Assembly: GCA_045643425.1 (NCBI GenBank)
Contig: JAZUKW010000033.1
Coordinates: 1-33,845 of the forward strand
DNA: 33,845 nucleotides
Direction: 5' to 3'
Source: RGIG426 sp045643425
GTDB lineage: Bacteria; Bacillota; Clostridia; Oscillospirales; Acutalibacteraceae
A model generated the notes under the pieces. That model did not search any database, was not told the origin of the DNA, and saw only the letters and a program-made list of their open reading frames with translations. Shown here piece after piece: positions 22,947 through 31,377 of the stretch (position 1 is the stretch's first letter; each line of letters begins with the position of its first letter). The position numbers and the translations under genes are program-made.

Positions 22947-23986
22947 TACGTCGCCTCCTCGTTGCGCTTGAGCTGTCCGCAAGACGCGCTGATGTCCGCG
23001 CCGAGCGTGCGCCGCACCGTTACGGGGATCCCGCGGGCGGCTAAAATATCCGAGAACGCTTTTAAGCGTTCGGCTTTACTGCGTTTGTGGTCTTTCCCCC
23101 GCACCTCGTTGGCGGGGATCAAATTGACGTGGCAGAGCATTCCCTTGAGCTTGCCCGCCAACTCGCGTGCACACTCATCCGAGTCGTTCACGCCGTCGAT
23201 CATCGCATATTCAAACGAGATACGCCGCGAGGTCGCTTCCGCATACTCGCGGCAAGCGGATAACAATTCGTCCACCGACCAGCGCTTGGCGACCGGCATC
23301 ATCTGCCGCCGCAGCGCGTCGTTCGGCGCGTGGAGCGAAACCGAAAGCGTCAGCTGTAGATCCTCCTCCTGCAAACGGCGGATCTTATCGACCAATCCGC
23401 AGGTGGAAAGGGATACGTGCCGCATTCCGATATGAACGCCGCCCTCTTCCCGAAGCATTTCGAGAAAGCGCAGGACGTTATCGTAGTTGTCGAGCGGCTC
23501 GCCCATCCCCATAAGCACGATATGGGAAACGCGCACGTTTTGCTCCGCTTCGGCGGCTTCGGCCGCTTCGATCTGGGCGATCATCTCGGAGGGAAGCAAG
23601 TTGCGCACAAGTCCCTCCATGCCGGTCGCGCAAAAGGAGCAGCCCATCCGGCAGCCGACCTGCGTCGATAAGCATTGGGACCAGCCGTGTTTATAGTGCA
23701 TCAGCACCGATTCCACGACCTCCCCGTCCGACAGACGGAACAGATACTTGACCGTGCCGTCGATCGCGGACACAAACCGTTTTTCCACCGTCACCGACGG
23801 CACGAGGGCGTGCTCTTTAAGAAACGCCCGCAAATCAGCAGGCAGGTTTTGCATTTTGTCAAAATCCGTGACACCGCGGTCCAAAAACGAACGAATTTGC
23901 TTCGCGCGGAACGCGGGAAACCCCGCCTCGGTCACAAAAGCGGAAAGCATCGCATCGGACATCGACTTGACGTCGCATTTATCCAT
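22946..23986 (-). CDS. rlmN: 23S rRNA (adenine2503-C2)-methyltransferase RlmN
   Basis: RlmN is a radical SAM enzyme that methylates C2 of A2503 in 23S rRNA and, in many species, A37 of some tRNAs. The 346-residue protein has the CxxxCxxC cluster motif (C112, C116, C119 in GCRMGCSFCATG), the MGMGEPLDNYDNV motif and LSVSLHAPND. The late Cys in ADISASCGQL is the methyl-carrying residue of the family, with Cys105 nearby. ATG at 23986 lies inside the rsmB end (8-nt overlap). There is no sign of Cfr-type features beyond the shared fold. Confidence 0.96.
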   Translation of the reverse strand: MDKCDVKSMSDAMLSAFVTEAGFPAFRAKQIRSFLDRGVTDFDKMQNLPADLRAFLKEHALVPSVTVEKRFVSAIDGTVKYLFRLSDGEVVESVLMHYKHGWSQCLSTQVGCRMGCSFCATGMEGLVRNLLPSEMIAQIEAAEAAEAEQNVRVSHIVLMGMGEPLDNYDNVLRFLEMLREEGGVHIGMRHVSLSTCGLVDKIRRLQEEDLQLTLSVSLHAPNDALRRQMMPVAKRWSVDELLSACREYAEATSRRISFEYAMIDGVNDSDECARELAGKLKGMLCHVNLIPANEVRGKDHKRSKAERLKAFSDILAARGIPVTVRRTLGADISASCGQLKRNEEAT

Positions 23987-25355
23987 CGTTTTCCCCGCCT
24001 TTCTTCAAGAATCCGGCGATATAAAACCCGTCGCTCCCCGTAACGGGCGGGAACAACGTGATTTCATGGCTCGGCTCGACACCGCACAACGAGAACAGCT
24101 CCGGTACGGGAAGCTCCCGCGGCGAAAACTCCGGGTGTTCTTTGAGAAACCGCGCGGTTTGCCGCTCGTTCTCGGCAGGATTCAGCGTGCAGGTCGAATA
24201 TTGCAGCACGCCGCCGGGCTTCACCATTTCGGCGCTCTGCTCCAAAATACGGTACTGCAGCTCCGGCAGCTCCGACAGCATCGACAGATCTTTATAGCGA
24301 ATTTCCGGCTTGCGGCGAATCACGCCGAGACCGGAGCACGGCACGTCGCACAGCACGCGGTCAAACGCCTCGCGAAGCGGAAGCGGACAAGGTGTCGCGG
24401 CATCGCGCACAAGCGTCTGCACGATAGTTGCGCCCGCATCCTCCGCTCGCTTTTCCATCACGTCGCACTTTTGCGGATACACGTCGCACGCCAAAATCGA
24501 GCCGCGATTTTCCATATATTGCGCGGCAGTCAGCGACTTACCGCCGGGAGCGGCACACACGTCCGCCAGGCGCTCGCCCGGCTGCGGGGACAGCGCTTTC
24601 ACGCACCATCCCGATGCAACGTCCTGATAATACCACTCTTTGCTGTTAAAATCAAGCATTTTCCGCTCATCCGCCTCGTCGACGAAAGCGACCGCCGGGA
24701 GCGTTTCCGAAAGCGTAAACCCGATGGCGGCACGTTTTGCATTTCCCGCCCATTCCTCGACCGAGGTGCGCAACGTGTTGATTTTCACCGTCACCGGCGG
24801 ACGGTCGTTTAAATGCTCCACCAACTCGCGGGCGATTTTCTCACCGTAGGAGTCGGCAAAAAAGTCAAACAGCGGCTTCGGGCAGGACGCTTTAAGGCAC
24901 AAGCCCGCATCCCCCGCGGGAAAGCCGTCGAACAGCGTATCTCGCTCGCGGTCGATCCCGCGCAGCACCGCGTTAACAAATCCCGCCGCGCGCGCCTGTC
25001 CGCAGGCTTTCGTGAGGTTGACCGCCTCGTTGACCGCGGCGGAAACGGGGATCTTGTCACACCAAAGCAGCTGATACGCGCCGACGCGAAGATGCTCCAA
25101 AACAAGAGGGTGCAACCGTTTGAGCGGTTGCTTCGAGCGCGCCTGCAAGACCGCGTCGAGCGTCAGCCGGCGCTCCTCCACCCCGCGCACGAGATGGGCA
25201 TACAGCGCTTTTTCCGCCGCCGGCGCATTCTTGTAAACGCCGGACAGCGCGTTGTCGATAAGAATATTCGAATAGCCGCCGCCCAAATGCATCTTTTGCA
25301 AAGTCTTGGCCGCCATTTCACGGGCAGAAACCGCTGTGTGTTGTTCTTTTGTCAT
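23979..25355 (-). CDS. rsmB: 16S rRNA (cytosine967-C5)-methyltransferase RsmB
   Basis: RsmB methylates C967 of 16S rRNA. The 458-residue protein starts with a NusB-like RNA-binding domain (AREMAAKTLQKMHLGGGYSNILID, then VNEAVNLTKACGQARAAGFVNAVLR) and continues with a SAM-dependent methyltransferase domain. Key motifs are CAAPGGKSLTAAQYM, the catalytic CDVPCSGLGVIRRKPEIRY and the second Cys in YSTCTLNPAENE. ATG at 25355 follows GGGAGGG by about 8 nt. Its frame overlaps rlmN at the 3' end. It is 51 nt from fmt, with no promoter seen. Confidence 0.95.
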   Translation of the reverse strand: MTKEQHTAVSAREMAAKTLQKMHLGGGYSNILIDNALSGVYKNAPAAEKALYAHLVRGVEERRLTLDAVLQARSKQPLKRLHPLVLEHLRVGAYQLLWCDKIPVSAAVNEAVNLTKACGQARAAGFVNAVLRGIDRERDTLFDGFPAGDAGLCLKASCPKPLFDFFADSYGEKIARELVEHLNDRPPVTVKINTLRTSVEEWAGNAKRAAIGFTLSETLPAVAFVDEADERKMLDFNSKEWYYQDVASGWCVKALSPQPGERLADVCAAPGGKSLTAAQYMENRGSILACDVYPQKCDVMEKRAEDAGATIVQTLVRDAATPCPLPLREAFDRVLCDVPCSGLGVIRRKPEIRYKDLSMLSELPELQYRILEQSAEMVKPGGVLQYSTCTLNPAENERQTARFLKEHPEFSPRELPVPELFSLCGVEPSHEITLFPPVTGSDGFYIAGFLKKGGENDG

Positions 25356-25406
25356 AGCGGCTTCCCTCCCGTTGTCTTTTTCTGTTGAATTAAGCGTAAA
25401 GCGTTA

Positions 25407-26336
25407 TCACTTTACATCAGCGCCGATCACCGTGCCGAGCGGCAGCTCGTGTCCGCGCCAGAACAGCGCGGCATCCATCGCCTTGCCGCCCTCGATCTGA
25501 ACGGTCAAAAGCTCCAACCCGATCCCGTCGCCGCACGCCACGCAAAGCGGTGTGCCGCTGACGATCTCTCCGGGCTTACCGCTTACAGCGCCGCCCACCT
25601 TGGCGGCGTGGACTTTAAGAGCCTTGCCGTTCCACGTCGTCTGAGCCGTCGGCCACGGGTTAAGCCCACGCACTTGGTTGTAAAGCTCAACCGCTTTACG
25701 GCTGAAATCCAGCGGACTGTCCGCTTTCGTGAGCATCGGCGCATACACGCTCTCGCCCACCTGGGGTTTCGGCGTGATCGTTCCGGCCTCAAGCCCTTTG
25801 AGCGTATCGGACAGCACGTCTGCGCCGTCGGCCGCCAGCGCGTCGAACAGCTCGCCTGCGGTCATATCGCCCACCTTGCGGCGGCGTTCCAAAAGAATAT
25901 CGCCGGTGTCCAGCCCCTCGTCCATCTGCATGGTGGCGACACCGCTCTCCTCGTCGCCCGCCAGCACCGCCCACTGAATAGGCGCCGCACCGCGAAAACG
26001 CGGTAACAGCGAGCCGTGGACGTTGACACAGCCGTATTTCGGCAAATCCAGCACACGCTTCGGAATGATCTTGCCGTACGCCACGACAACGATACAGTCG
26101 GGGTGTTCGGCGGCGAGACGTTCGTAGGTCTCGTCGGTTTTCATCGAGGCGGGCTGAAACACGGGAATACCGCGTTCCATCGCCAACTGCTTGACCGGCG
26201 GCGGCGTCAAAATCTGCTTACGGCCGACCGCTTTATCCGCCTGCGTCACCGCCAGCGTGATGTCGTGACCGTCCGAAAGCAGCCGCTCCATAGAGGGAAG
26301 CGCAAAATCCGGCGTTCCCATAAATACGATGCGCAT
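25407..26336 (-). CDS. fmt: Methionyl-tRNA formyltransferase
   Basis: Fmt formylates initiator Met-tRNA using 10-formyltetrahydrofolate. The 309-residue protein has the N-terminal MRIVFMGTPDFALPSMERL. Its active-site region is VNVHGSLLPRFRGAAPIQWAV, with the SLLP motif, and MDEGLDTGDIL follows. The C-terminal tRNA-binding domain starts near PLDFSRKAVELYNQVRGLNPWPTA. Length matches the E. coli enzyme (315). It follows def directly (the def stop and fmt ATG are separated by a single base), pairing the enzymes that add and later remove the formyl group. Confidence 0.97.
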   Translation of the reverse strand: MRIVFMGTPDFALPSMERLLSDGHDITLAVTQADKAVGRKQILTPPPVKQLAMERGIPVFQPASMKTDETYERLAAEHPDCIVVVAYGKIIPKRVLDLPKYGCVNVHGSLLPRFRGAAPIQWAVLAGDEESGVATMQMDEGLDTGDILLERRRKVGDMTAGELFDALAADGADVLSDTLKGLEAGTITPKPQVGESVYAPMLTKADSPLDFSRKAVELYNQVRGLNPWPTAQTTWNGKALKVHAAKVGGAVSGKPGEIVSGTPLCVACGDGIGLELLTVQIEGGKAMDAALFWRGHELPLGTVIGADVK

Positions 26337-26337
26337 A

Positions 26338-26811
26338 TCAGCCCTCCGCCATCAGTTCTTCTTCGGTCAGCATCCGGTCGGCGCGCTCGGTAAACAGCAC
26401 ACCGTCGAGATGGTCGTTTTCGTGGCAGGCGCACCGCGCCATCAAATCCTCGCATTTAAGGCGATACTCTTTGCCGTAGCGATCCTGCGCCTGCAAAATC
26501 ACCTTTTGCGGGCGGGTAACGATGCCCCATTGGTTCGGGCAGGAAAGGCAGCCCTCTTGTCCGGTCTGCTCCCCTTTTTTGCCGAGGATCGTGGGGTTGA
26601 TCGCCTCGATAAATCCGTCGCCGGTGTCCATGATGAACAAACGGCGCAGCACTCCCACCTGCGGGCCGGCAAGTCCGACACCGTTGGCGGCGGTCAAAGT
26701 ATCCTGCATATCGTCGAGCAGCTCCCAAAGGCGCTCGTTAAAGTCCGTCACCGGACGGCAGACCTTATGAAGCTGGGGTTCTTCCTCCGTTAAAATGTTG
26801 CGTAAAGCCAT
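26338..26811 (-). CDS. def: Peptide deformylase
   Basis: Peptide deformylase removes the N-formyl group from nascent proteins using a metal ion. The 157-residue protein has all three family motifs: GVGLAGPQVG (residues 44-53), EGCLS with metal ligand Cys88, and HENDH with His130, Glu131 and His134. ATG at 26811 has GGGAGGGAG upstream. Its gene sits between priA and fmt as in many Firmicutes. Confidence 0.97.
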   Translation of the reverse strand: MALRNILTEEEPQLHKVCRPVTDFNERLWELLDDMQDTLTAANGVGLAGPQVGVLRRLFIMDTGDGFIEAINPTILGKKGEQTGQEGCLSCPNQWGIVTRPQKVILQAQDRYGKEYRLKCEDLMARCACHENDHLDGVLFTERADRMLTEEELMAEG

Positions 26812-26841
26812 AAAAAGCTCCCTCCCAAAAAATCACGCAAG

Positions 26842-29301
26842 TCACAGCATACTTGCGGGGTTCACGTCAATAAACGCCGTTACCGTTTTGTTCTTCGCAT
26901 CCTTGCCGAACGCGGTCAACAGCTCGGCCATCAGCTTACGGGTACGGGGACGGTTCAGCCCCTTGACCAGCAGACGGTAACGATATTTTCCGGCGGCGCG
27001 CGCCACCGTCGCCCTCGTGGGGTCCAACACGATCAGCGGCACGTCGTTGTAGGTGGTGGTCGCCGCCTGCCTCAGCATCGCCAAAAACGTCTCAGCGGCG
27101 GTTTTTACCGTCTGCTCCCGCTCGCCCACAAAGCCGATCTGGAACAAATCGGTAAACGGCGGGTATTTCATACGGCTGCGCGCCTCGATCTCCGATTCGT
27201 AAAACGCGGGATAATCCTGCGCCGCGGCAAGAGCGATGACCGGGTTGTCGGGCGTCACCGTCTGCACCACTGCAAGGCTCTTTTCATCCCGTCGTCCGGC
27301 GCGGCCGATCACCTGCGTCAGCAGAGAAAACGCCGTCTCGTAGGCGCGGAAATCGTCGCCGTACAGCGCCTGATCCGCGGAAAGCACCCCCACCAGCGCC
27401 ACGTGAGGGAAATCCAATCCCTTGGCGACCATTTGAGTGCCGATCATAATTTTATATTCTCCGTCGGAGAACGCCCGGAATTTTTCCTCGTAGGCGAAGC
27501 GGGACATTGTGGTATCCGCGTCCATCCGCAGCACCGGCACCTCCGGGAACAGCTCCGCGAGCTCATCCTCCACCTTTTGGGTGCCGAGGCCGGCATACCG
27601 CAGCGTCTCCTCCCCGCATTCGGGGCAAGCGGTCACGCACGGGCGATGATACCCGCAAACGTGACACATAAGCCGCGCGTTGGCACGGTGATAGGTCATC
27701 GACACCGAGCAGGACGGACAGGTCAGCACATGGCCGCAGTTGCGGCAGGACACGAACGTGTTGTAGCCGCGGCGGTTCAGGAGCAAAATCACCTGCTTGC
27801 CGGCGGCGAGACACGCCTCCATCTCCGCTTTCAGCGCGTCGCCGATCACGTGACCGGATTCGTCCGCCCGCATATCCGCCACCTTGACGGTGGGGAGCGC
27901 GGCATTCCCGAAGCGGGAGGTCAACGTAAACAAATGGATCTTGCCGTCGAGCGCACGTCGATAGCTGTCTACCGACGGCGTAGCGGACGCCAGCAAAAGT
28001 AGCGCGTTCTCTTTCATCACGCGGTATTTCGCCACGTCACGCGCATGATAGCGCGGCGACGTCTCGGATTTGTAGGTATGCTCCTGCTCCTCGTCAAAGA
28101 CGATCAGCCCCAGATCGGGCAACGGCGCAAAAATCGCCGAGCGGGTCCCCACCACGATTTTGGCATCACCGCGGCGGATCCGTTTCCACTCGTCCATCCG
28201 TTCGCCGACAGACAGCCCGCTGTGCAGCACCGCCACGTCGCGGCCGAACCGATCGACGAAGCCGTTTACCACCTGCGGCGTCAGCGAAATTTCGGGAACC
28301 AGCACCAGCGCCTGCTTTCCGCGAGACAGCACGTCCTCGATAAGACGCATATACACCTGCGTTTTGCCGCTTCCCGTTACGCCGTAAAGCAGCGCGGCAG
28401 CGGGCTTTCCCTCTTTCGACAAAGCGGACAGGCCCTCGAACGCCGTCTGTTGCTCGTCATTAAGCGTCGGCGGCGGCGCGGGTTTCCCCACTCTCGGCTT
28501 GAGCGGCGAGCGAAGGCGTTCCTGCTCGAAATACTCCACCAGCCCTTTTTTGACGAGGGCGTTTGCCACCGCCGTCGAACAAACGGCAAAATATTGCAGT
28601 TCTTTCAACGTGGAGCAGCCCACCTCGGACAAGAAGTCCAAAAGTGCCTTTTGCTTCGGCGTGGGCGGATGCTCCGCAAGGCGTTCCTCCAGCTCGGCTC
28701 CCGCAACGGCCAGCCGCAGAAAACGCGCCGTCGCGTCGGCAGCCACCCGCTTTGCGGAGGCATCGACCGTCAGAACGCCCTTTTTGATCAGTTTTTCCGG
28801 CAACGTGCAGGTCTCGGTATAGCCGAGCGCCTGAAACAGCGCACCCCGCTCGATGCCATCCTCAAAGGAAGCCACCTCGTCGAACAGACGGCGTTCTTCC
28901 TCATCCAAAGCCGCGACCGTCTCCTCCGGCAAATCGTCCGCCACCTTATACAGCGGCGTCACCCGCATGGTCAGTCCCGGTGGGAGCTGCGTCTTCAGCG
29001 CCTCAAACAGCGTACAAAACGTATGCTCCTTGAGCCACTTTGCCAGCTCGATCATTTCCGGAGTAAACAGCGGTTCTTCGTCCAAAACCGCGGCAACCGG
29101 TTTCAGCTTCGGCACCGGCTGCTCCTTTTGGACGTCCAAAACCACCGCCTGCCGACGGCGATTCCCGCCGCCGAACGGCACCAGCATCCGCAGTCCCGGC
29201 TGCGGCGCTACGTCCGCCTCCTGCCACAGATAGCTGTACGGCTTATCAAAGTGAAACGCGGCGCCCTCTACCGCCGCTGTAATAATCGTCGGTAACTGCA
29301 C
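26842..29301 (-). CDS. priA: Primosomal protein N' (replication restart helicase PriA)
   Basis: PriA reloads the replisome at stalled forks. The roughly 819-residue protein has an N-terminal DNA-binding domain, Walker A GVTGSGKTQVY, a Walker B region written DEEQEHTYK rather than the common DEEH form, and SATPS. The zinc-binding block follows (CRNCG, CPSC, CHVCG, CPECG), then MIGTQMVAKGLDFPHV and QVIGRAGR. I prefer the GTG at 29301 because AGGAGGTGA, a full match to the 16S anti-Shine-Dalgarno, ends about 7 nt before it. An in-frame GTG at 29310 is nearly inside that site. coaBC, which precedes priA in B. subtilis, is absent. Confidence 0.95.
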   Translation of the reverse strand: MQLPTIITAAVEGAAFHFDKPYSYLWQEADVAPQPGLRMLVPFGGGNRRRQAVVLDVQKEQPVPKLKPVAAVLDEEPLFTPEMIELAKWLKEHTFCTLFEALKTQLPPGLTMRVTPLYKVADDLPEETVAALDEEERRLFDEVASFEDGIERGALFQALGYTETCTLPEKLIKKGVLTVDASAKRVAADATARFLRLAVAGAELEERLAEHPPTPKQKALLDFLSEVGCSTLKELQYFAVCSTAVANALVKKGLVEYFEQERLRSPLKPRVGKPAPPPTLNDEQQTAFEGLSALSKEGKPAAALLYGVTGSGKTQVYMRLIEDVLSRGKQALVLVPEISLTPQVVNGFVDRFGRDVAVLHSGLSVGERMDEWKRIRRGDAKIVVGTRSAIFAPLPDLGLIVFDEEQEHTYKSETSPRYHARDVAKYRVMKENALLLLASATPSVDSYRRALDGKIHLFTLTSRFGNAALPTVKVADMRADESGHVIGDALKAEMEACLAAGKQVILLLNRRGYNTFVSCRNCGHVLTCPSCSVSMTYHRANARLMCHVCGYHRPCVTACPECGEETLRYAGLGTQKVEDELAELFPEVPVLRMDADTTMSRFAYEEKFRAFSDGEYKIMIGTQMVAKGLDFPHVALVGVLSADQALYGDDFRAYETAFSLLTQVIGRAGRRDEKSLAVVQTVTPDNPVIALAAAQDYPAFYESEIEARSRMKYPPFTDLFQIGFVGEREQTVKTAAETFLAMLRQAATTTYNDVPLIVLDPTRATVARAAGKYRYRLLVKGLNRPRTRKLMAELLTAFGKDAKNKTVTAFIDVNPASML

Positions 29302-29335
29302 CGCTTTCACCTCCTGTTTGGTCGTGTTCCGACGC

Positions 29336-29539
29336 TTAATCCTCCGAATCGGGCATCATAATTTTGTAGTCGCCCTCGGTCAGATCGGCCACCGCCATGC
29401 TGACGGGTTTTTCGATGAGAATCGCGCTCTCCTCCTGCGCTTTGTCCACGATGTCGCGGGCGCGTTTAGCGACGCCCACCACCACCGCGTAGCGGCTCTT
29501 GTTGCCTTTCAATTTTTCAATGTCGGTCGGTCTTAACAT
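29336..29539 (-). CDS. rpoZ: RNA polymerase omega subunit
   Basis: Omega helps assemble and stabilise the RNA polymerase beta' subunit. The 67-residue protein reads MLRPTDIEKLKGNKSRYAV, then GVAKRARDIVDKAQ and EKPVSMAVADLTEG, matching the short Firmicutes omega. ATG at 29539 is preceded by AGGAGGAAA; the longer upstream frame is only an open extension. Position between gmk and priA supports the call. Confidence 0.93.
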   Translation of the reverse strand: MLRPTDIEKLKGNKSRYAVVVGVAKRARDIVDKAQEESAILIEKPVSMAVADLTEGDYKIMMPDSED

Positions 29540-29571
29540 AATCGTTTCCTCCTGAATATGTAAATTTTTGA

Positions 29572-30147
29572 TTACCCGTTTTTGATCTCGCGTTCCAGCT
29601 CCATGATTTCGATGAGCCGGGCGGCGGCCTTTTCCACCTCGTCGTTTACAACGAGATACCGATAGGCGTCCTTTTGCGTCAGCTCCCACACCGCGCGTTT
29701 CAGGCGGCGCTGGATCTTTTCTTCCGTTTCGGTGCCGCGGTTACGCAGGCGGCGCTCCAGCTCCTCGAGCGACGGAGACGCGAGAAAAATCGACACCGCG
29801 TCGGGGCATTTTTCGATGATCTGCTTGCCCCCCTGCACCTCGATCTCCAGCACCACGTCGCGGCCGGCGGCGCGCTGCTCGTTTACCCAGGCTTTGGGCG
29901 TGCCGTAAAAGTTGCCGGCATATTCCGCATACTCTAAAAACGCATCGTCGGCGATCGCCTTTGTAAACTCGTCCTTGGTGACGAAAAAGTAATGCACACC
30001 GTCCACTTCTCCGGGGCGCGGCTCGCGCGTTGTCATCGACACGGACACGCAAGCGCTCTCGCGCTGTTCCAACACGCGGGAAAGCACCGTACCCTTGCCA
30101 CAGCCGGACGGGCCGGACAGCACCACTAACAATCCTTGCTTCGGCAT
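29572..30147 (-). CDS. gmk: Guanylate kinase
   Basis: Guanylate kinase converts GMP to GDP. The 191-residue protein begins MPKQGLLVVLSGPSGCGKGT, with a P-loop at residues 11-20. The GMP-binding segment is VSMTTREPRPGEVDGVHYFF, and FLEYAEYAGNFYGTPK and LEIEVQGGKQI follow. ATG at 30147 has GGAGGAA upstream and lies one base after the remA stop. An in-frame ATG 27 nt earlier is less likely. Confidence 0.97.
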   Translation of the reverse strand: MPKQGLLVVLSGPSGCGKGTVLSRVLEQRESACVSVSMTTREPRPGEVDGVHYFFVTKDEFTKAIADDAFLEYAEYAGNFYGTPKAWVNEQRAAGRDVVLEIEVQGGKQIIEKCPDAVSIFLASPSLEELERRLRNRGTETEEKIQRRLKRAVWELTQKDAYRYLVVNDEVEKAAARLIEIMELEREIKNG

Positions 30148-30148
30148 C

Positions 30149-30400
30149 TTATTCCTCCGTTTCCCCGGCGGCATCCGCCCGAGCGCACAGCGTCTCCGGC
30201 GAAAGACCGGACAGCACCACGTGATCGCTGTCCATCACGATCACCGCACGGGTGCGGCGGCCGTAGGTGGCGTCGATCAGCATTTTGCGGTCACGGGCTT
30301 CGGTGATCATCCGCTTGATGGGCGCGGAATCCGGGCTGACGATGCCCACCATACGCTCCACGGAAATCATATTGCCGAACCCCACGTTCATCAGTTTCAT
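30149..30400 (-). CDS. remA: RemA-family regulator (DUF370)
   Basis: RemA is a small DNA-binding protein that activates matrix and osmoprotection genes in B. subtilis; outside Bacillus its targets are little known. The 83-residue protein shows the family core: MNVGFGNMISVERMVGIVSPDSAPIKR with EARDRKMLIDATYGRRTRAV and LSGLSPET. It lies between yicC and gmk, its conserved position in Firmicutes. Confidence 0.93.
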   Translation of the reverse strand: MKLMNVGFGNMISVERMVGIVSPDSAPIKRMITEARDRKMLIDATYGRRTRAVIVMDSDHVVLSGLSPETLCARADAAGETEE

Positions 30401-30417
30401 AGCGGTTCCTCCCCGCG

Positions 30418-31296
30418 TTATTCGATATTCTGGATCTGCTCGCGGATCTTCTCAAGCTCCGCTTTGATGTCCACCACAACGCGCGCCAGCTCCAGATCCT
30501 GCGCCTTCGAGCCGATGGTGTTGCTCTCGCGGTTCATTTCCTGCACAAGGAAGTCGAGCTTTCTGCCCACCGTCTCCTTGGAGTTCATCAGCGTATGCAG
30601 CTGGTCGATGTGGCTGCGCAGACGCACCGTCTCCTCCGCCACCGCGATTTTATCGGCAAACAGCGCCGCCTCTGTCAGCAGACGGCTTTCGTCCACCGTG
30701 GCGGTATCCAGCAGCTCGCGCATCCGCTTTTCGACTTTCTCCATGTGGTCTTTGACGGTTTGGGGATTGCGTTCCTCCACGATCGCCACTTTCTCAAGAA
30801 TGGTGTCCGCGCGGGACAGCACGTCGGCCTTGAGCTTGTCGCCCTCCACCTCGCGCATAGCCACGAACTTGTCGATCGCCTGCTCGGCAACGGTCTTCAC
30901 CGCTTCCCACACAGCCTCCTCGTCCATTTCCACCGGCTTGGTTTTCAAGACGTCGGGCATCCGCGCCAGCGCCATCGTGGACACGTCGTCCTTCAGCCCG
31001 AAGGTGTCGCGCAGATCACGCAGCGCAGTCAGCATCGCGTCGGCATAGGCGAAATCCACCGTCACCTGGGCGGTAGCGTCGCCCGCCGCCTCCACGTACA
31101 GCGTCACGTCCACCTTGCCGCGCGCCACGCGGGATTGCAGCAGTGCTTTCAGCTTGTCATCCAAAAAATTGTACGCCCGCGGCAGCCGCGAACCGTATTC
31201 AAAATAGCGATGGTTGACCGATTTGATCTCCACTTGGATGTTCAGTCCGTCCACCGTCTGTTGATGTCGACCGTAGCCGGTCATGCTTCTGACCAT
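30418..31296 (-). CDS. yicC: YicC/YloC-family endoribonuclease
   Basis: YicC-family proteins are RNases that affect stability of small RNAs and mRNA. The 292-residue protein begins MVRSMTGYGRHQ followed by VEIKSVNHRYFE, which is diagnostic. It ends with the DUF1732 part (REMNRESNTIGSKAQD and VDIKAELEKIREQIQNIE). Length is the usual 290. It is the first gene of a 12-13 gene operon, driven by the promoter at 31349-31377. Confidence 0.95.
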   Translation of the reverse strand: MVRSMTGYGRHQQTVDGLNIQVEIKSVNHRYFEYGSRLPRAYNFLDDKLKALLQSRVARGKVDVTLYVEAAGDATAQVTVDFAYADAMLTALRDLRDTFGLKDDVSTMALARMPDVLKTKPVEMDEEAVWEAVKTVAEQAIDKFVAMREVEGDKLKADVLSRADTILEKVAIVEERNPQTVKDHMEKVEKRMRELLDTATVDESRLLTEAALFADKIAVAEETVRLRSHIDQLHTLMNSKETVGRKLDFLVQEMNRESNTIGSKAQDLELARVVVDIKAELEKIREQIQNIE

Positions 31297-31348
31297 TCTT
31301 CATTCCTGCCTTATACTAAAAAATTTGTTTTAAACGAGTTATTAAATC

Positions 31349-31377
31349 ATTATAACGCGAAAGTTTAAAAATTACAA
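31349..31377 (-). promoter_or_regulatory. Sigma-A promoter of the yicC-trkA operon
   Basis: TTGTAA (31377-31372), a 17-nt spacer and TATAAT (31354-31349) on the minus strand, in AT-rich DNA. The TAA stop codon of the pseudouridine synthase gene forms the last three bases of the -35 box. Confidence 0.85.
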
